DNA from: Pyrinomonadaceae bacterium
Lineage (GTDB): Bacteria; Acidobacteriota; Blastocatellia; Pyrinomonadales; Pyrinomonadaceae
Direction: 5' to 3'
Length of the DNA stretch: 64,000 bases
Assembly: GCA_021463165.1 (NCBI GenBank)
Contig: JAJTWY010000003.1
Location: 186,001-250,000, forward strand
Shown here: piece after piece, positions 62,950-64,000 of the stretch
How positions within the stretch are numbered: position 1 is the stretch's first letter
Layout: each line of letters starts with the position of its first letter
The notes under the pieces: generated by a model
The model's database searches: none
The model's input: the letters and a program-made list of their open reading frames with translations, nothing else
What the model was told of the DNA's origin: nothing
Program-made: the position numbers and the translations under genes

Positions 62950-64000
62950 AGAACATTCTAAGACGAAGAATATTGGCAACGGTTGACGCGGCGGACTTCG
63001 TGGGCCGAGCCCCACATCGTGATCGCTTGGCGCAGCTTTCCCGCTCCTCGGGCGGACTGCTGATGCTCGCGGCGCCCGCGACTGGTGCATCTGAGATCCT
63101 GCGGAGAACATTCGACGATCTTTTCACGGGACAGGAAGCGGTCGTTCCGGTATATTTCCAATTTCGGACAAGCGACAGCTCGGCTGAGGATGCAGCCCGG
63201 CGCTTCCTCTACGAATTCCTGACGCAGGCAGTGGCGTTTCGGCGCCGTGATCCCCGACCGATGGGCGCGGCTCCGAGCTTCGACGAGCTTGCTCGCTTGG
63301 CGATCCCGTCAGATGGATACTGGGTCGATGCACTTATCGACGACCTGGGCGCGTCACCCGCTCGCAAATCCACGCTGCTCAGCGGTCCACTGAGAACCGT
63401 TCCACATGGTATAAGGCCGTTCCTGCTATTTGACGATGTCCACACGGCGCTGGCGCTCGAGGGAGGCGAGGGGCTGGTCGCAGAGATATGTGAGACCTAC
63501 GGCCGCTCGACGACGCCGTTTGTTCTCGCTGGGCTAAGGCGGGAATTGTACGCGAAAGCACCGCTAGAAACGCTGGCGGTCGAGCCTTTTTCATTTGCGG
63601 AGGCAGGAAAGTTTGTTGAGAATGCGGCCCGAATGGCGGGGGTCGAGATCAACGACCAAACGCGCGATCTGATCGCTGTGCAGCTCGGCGGTTGTCCGGG
63701 GAATATCTCAGGACTGCTCCTGTCCGCGAGTGATGACGCGTTGGCGCTAACCTCATTTGAGAACGTACAAAAGATCTACACCGACGAAATATTCGGCGGA
63801 CGGATCTCGCTCCGGTATGATGCGATGCTCGATGAGGTGGCCGCCGACCACGCGTCTCGCGAGCGGCTGCTATGGCTATTGACCGAGACAGCCGGTGCAT
63901 CGGGCGGCCGAGCTCCCGTTTCGTACTGGAAGCGGCATTCCAAGGGGATCGGGGCAGATCTCGAAGCGATCCTGCGGAAGCTGCATGTCAATGAGATCGT
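62946..64000 (+). CDS. ATPase-like protein with eroded P-loop (partial, runs off window)
   Basis: At least 351 codons open to the window edge, beginning with an ATG that overlaps the GGDEF stop by four bases. The N-terminus FVGRAPHRDRL looks like the entry of STAND/AAA-type ATPases, where a Walker A should follow, but the region reads LMLAAPATGASEILRRTF with no Gly-Lys-Ser/Thr. A Walker B-like RPFLLFDDVH and a LAGLRRELY segment come later at the expected distances. ATP binding is therefore doubtful. It is translationally coupled to the diguanylate cyclase. The C-terminus is not visible, so domain content is unknown. Confidence 0.75.
   Translation, partial: MKNILRRRILATVDAADFVGRAPHRDRLAQLSRSSGGLLMLAAPATGASEILRRTFDDLFTGQEAVVPVYFQFRTSDSSAEDAARRFLYEFLTQAVAFRRRDPRPMGAAPSFDELARLAIPSDGYWVDALIDDLGASPARKSTLLSGPLRTVPHGIRPFLLFDDVHTALALEGGEGLVAEICETYGRSTTPFVLAGLRRELYAKAPLETLAVEPFSFAEAGKFVENAARMAGVEINDQTRDLIAVQLGGCPGNISGLLLSASDDALALTSFENVQKIYTDEIFGGRISLRYDAMLDEVAADHASRERLLWLLTETAGASGGRAPVSYWKRHSKGIGADLEAILRKLHVNEI

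Overview
Base composition (mid-50s % GC), gene content and gene families point to a member of the Acidobacteriota, most likely class Blastocatellia. The best clues are two adjacent VWFA-related proteins of the kind expanded in Acidobacteria (34076-36161), a large DUF1800 protein, many small secreted proteins without recognisable families, and frequent absence of clear Shine-Dalgarno sites. No rRNA, tRNA, CRISPR array or intact transposon was seen. The placement is inference from gene content, not from a marker gene.

Layout. 1-5.7 kb: a succinate dehydrogenase locus of the actinobacterial Sdh1 type (one 277-residue Cys/His-rich anchor, SdhA, SdhB, a small two-helix membrane protein), interrupted by an AT-rich orphan secreted gene. 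5.8-8.6 kb: a YegP-like protein, a long inverted repeat, a NamZ-like muramidase, an AbrB/PIN toxin-antitoxin pair and a decaying GyrI-like pseudogene. 8.6-13.8 kb (minus strand): amidase, M55 D-aminopeptidase, DUF853 ATPase, YdeI-like and DUF3052 proteins. 13.9-19.0 kb: a tightly packed run of fRMsr, TerC, FecR-domain protein, CDF metal exporter and LarA-like nickel enzyme, which looks like a redox/metal operon. 19.0-27.6 kb: DUF1800 protein, serine hydrolase, rhomboid protease, dicarboxylate/amino-acid symporter with an unusual helical insert, GlcD-like oxidase, a RelE-type toxin-antitoxin pair and a secreted histidine phosphatase.

27.6-30.5 kb holds a solitary type IIG-like restriction-modification gene preceded by a repeat-rich non-coding stretch; its presumed specificity region is sharply AT-rich. 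30.6-36.2 kb: proA-proB, small secreted and SRPBCC proteins, and the two VWFA proteins. 36.6-41.8 kb: a secreted subtilase ending in six perfect GVLVGD hexapeptides, a strong terminator, and a membrane PAS-GGDEF-EAL protein. 41.9-50.0 kb: two lytic transglycosylases, an amidohydrolase, a ParE toxin-antitoxin pair, an S9 peptidase and a CusF-SCO1 fusion lipoprotein. 50.1-60.4 kb: folD, a MazG-like gene, coaE and a complete peptide ABC importer with two different tandem binding lipoproteins and an extra secreted protein gene between dppC and dppD. 60.7-64.0 kb: a PocR-GAF-GGDEF protein translationally coupled to an ATPase-like protein with an eroded P-loop that runs off the window end.

Cell-wall turnover (NamZ, M55 peptidase, two transglycosylases, peptide importer), metal/redox handling, and c-di-GMP signalling recur across the window. 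The least ordinary items are the Sdh1-type anchor with possible metal-cluster ligands, the hexapeptide-tailed subtilase, the mosaic type IIG gene, and the PocR-GGDEF/eroded-ATPase pair at the right edge.
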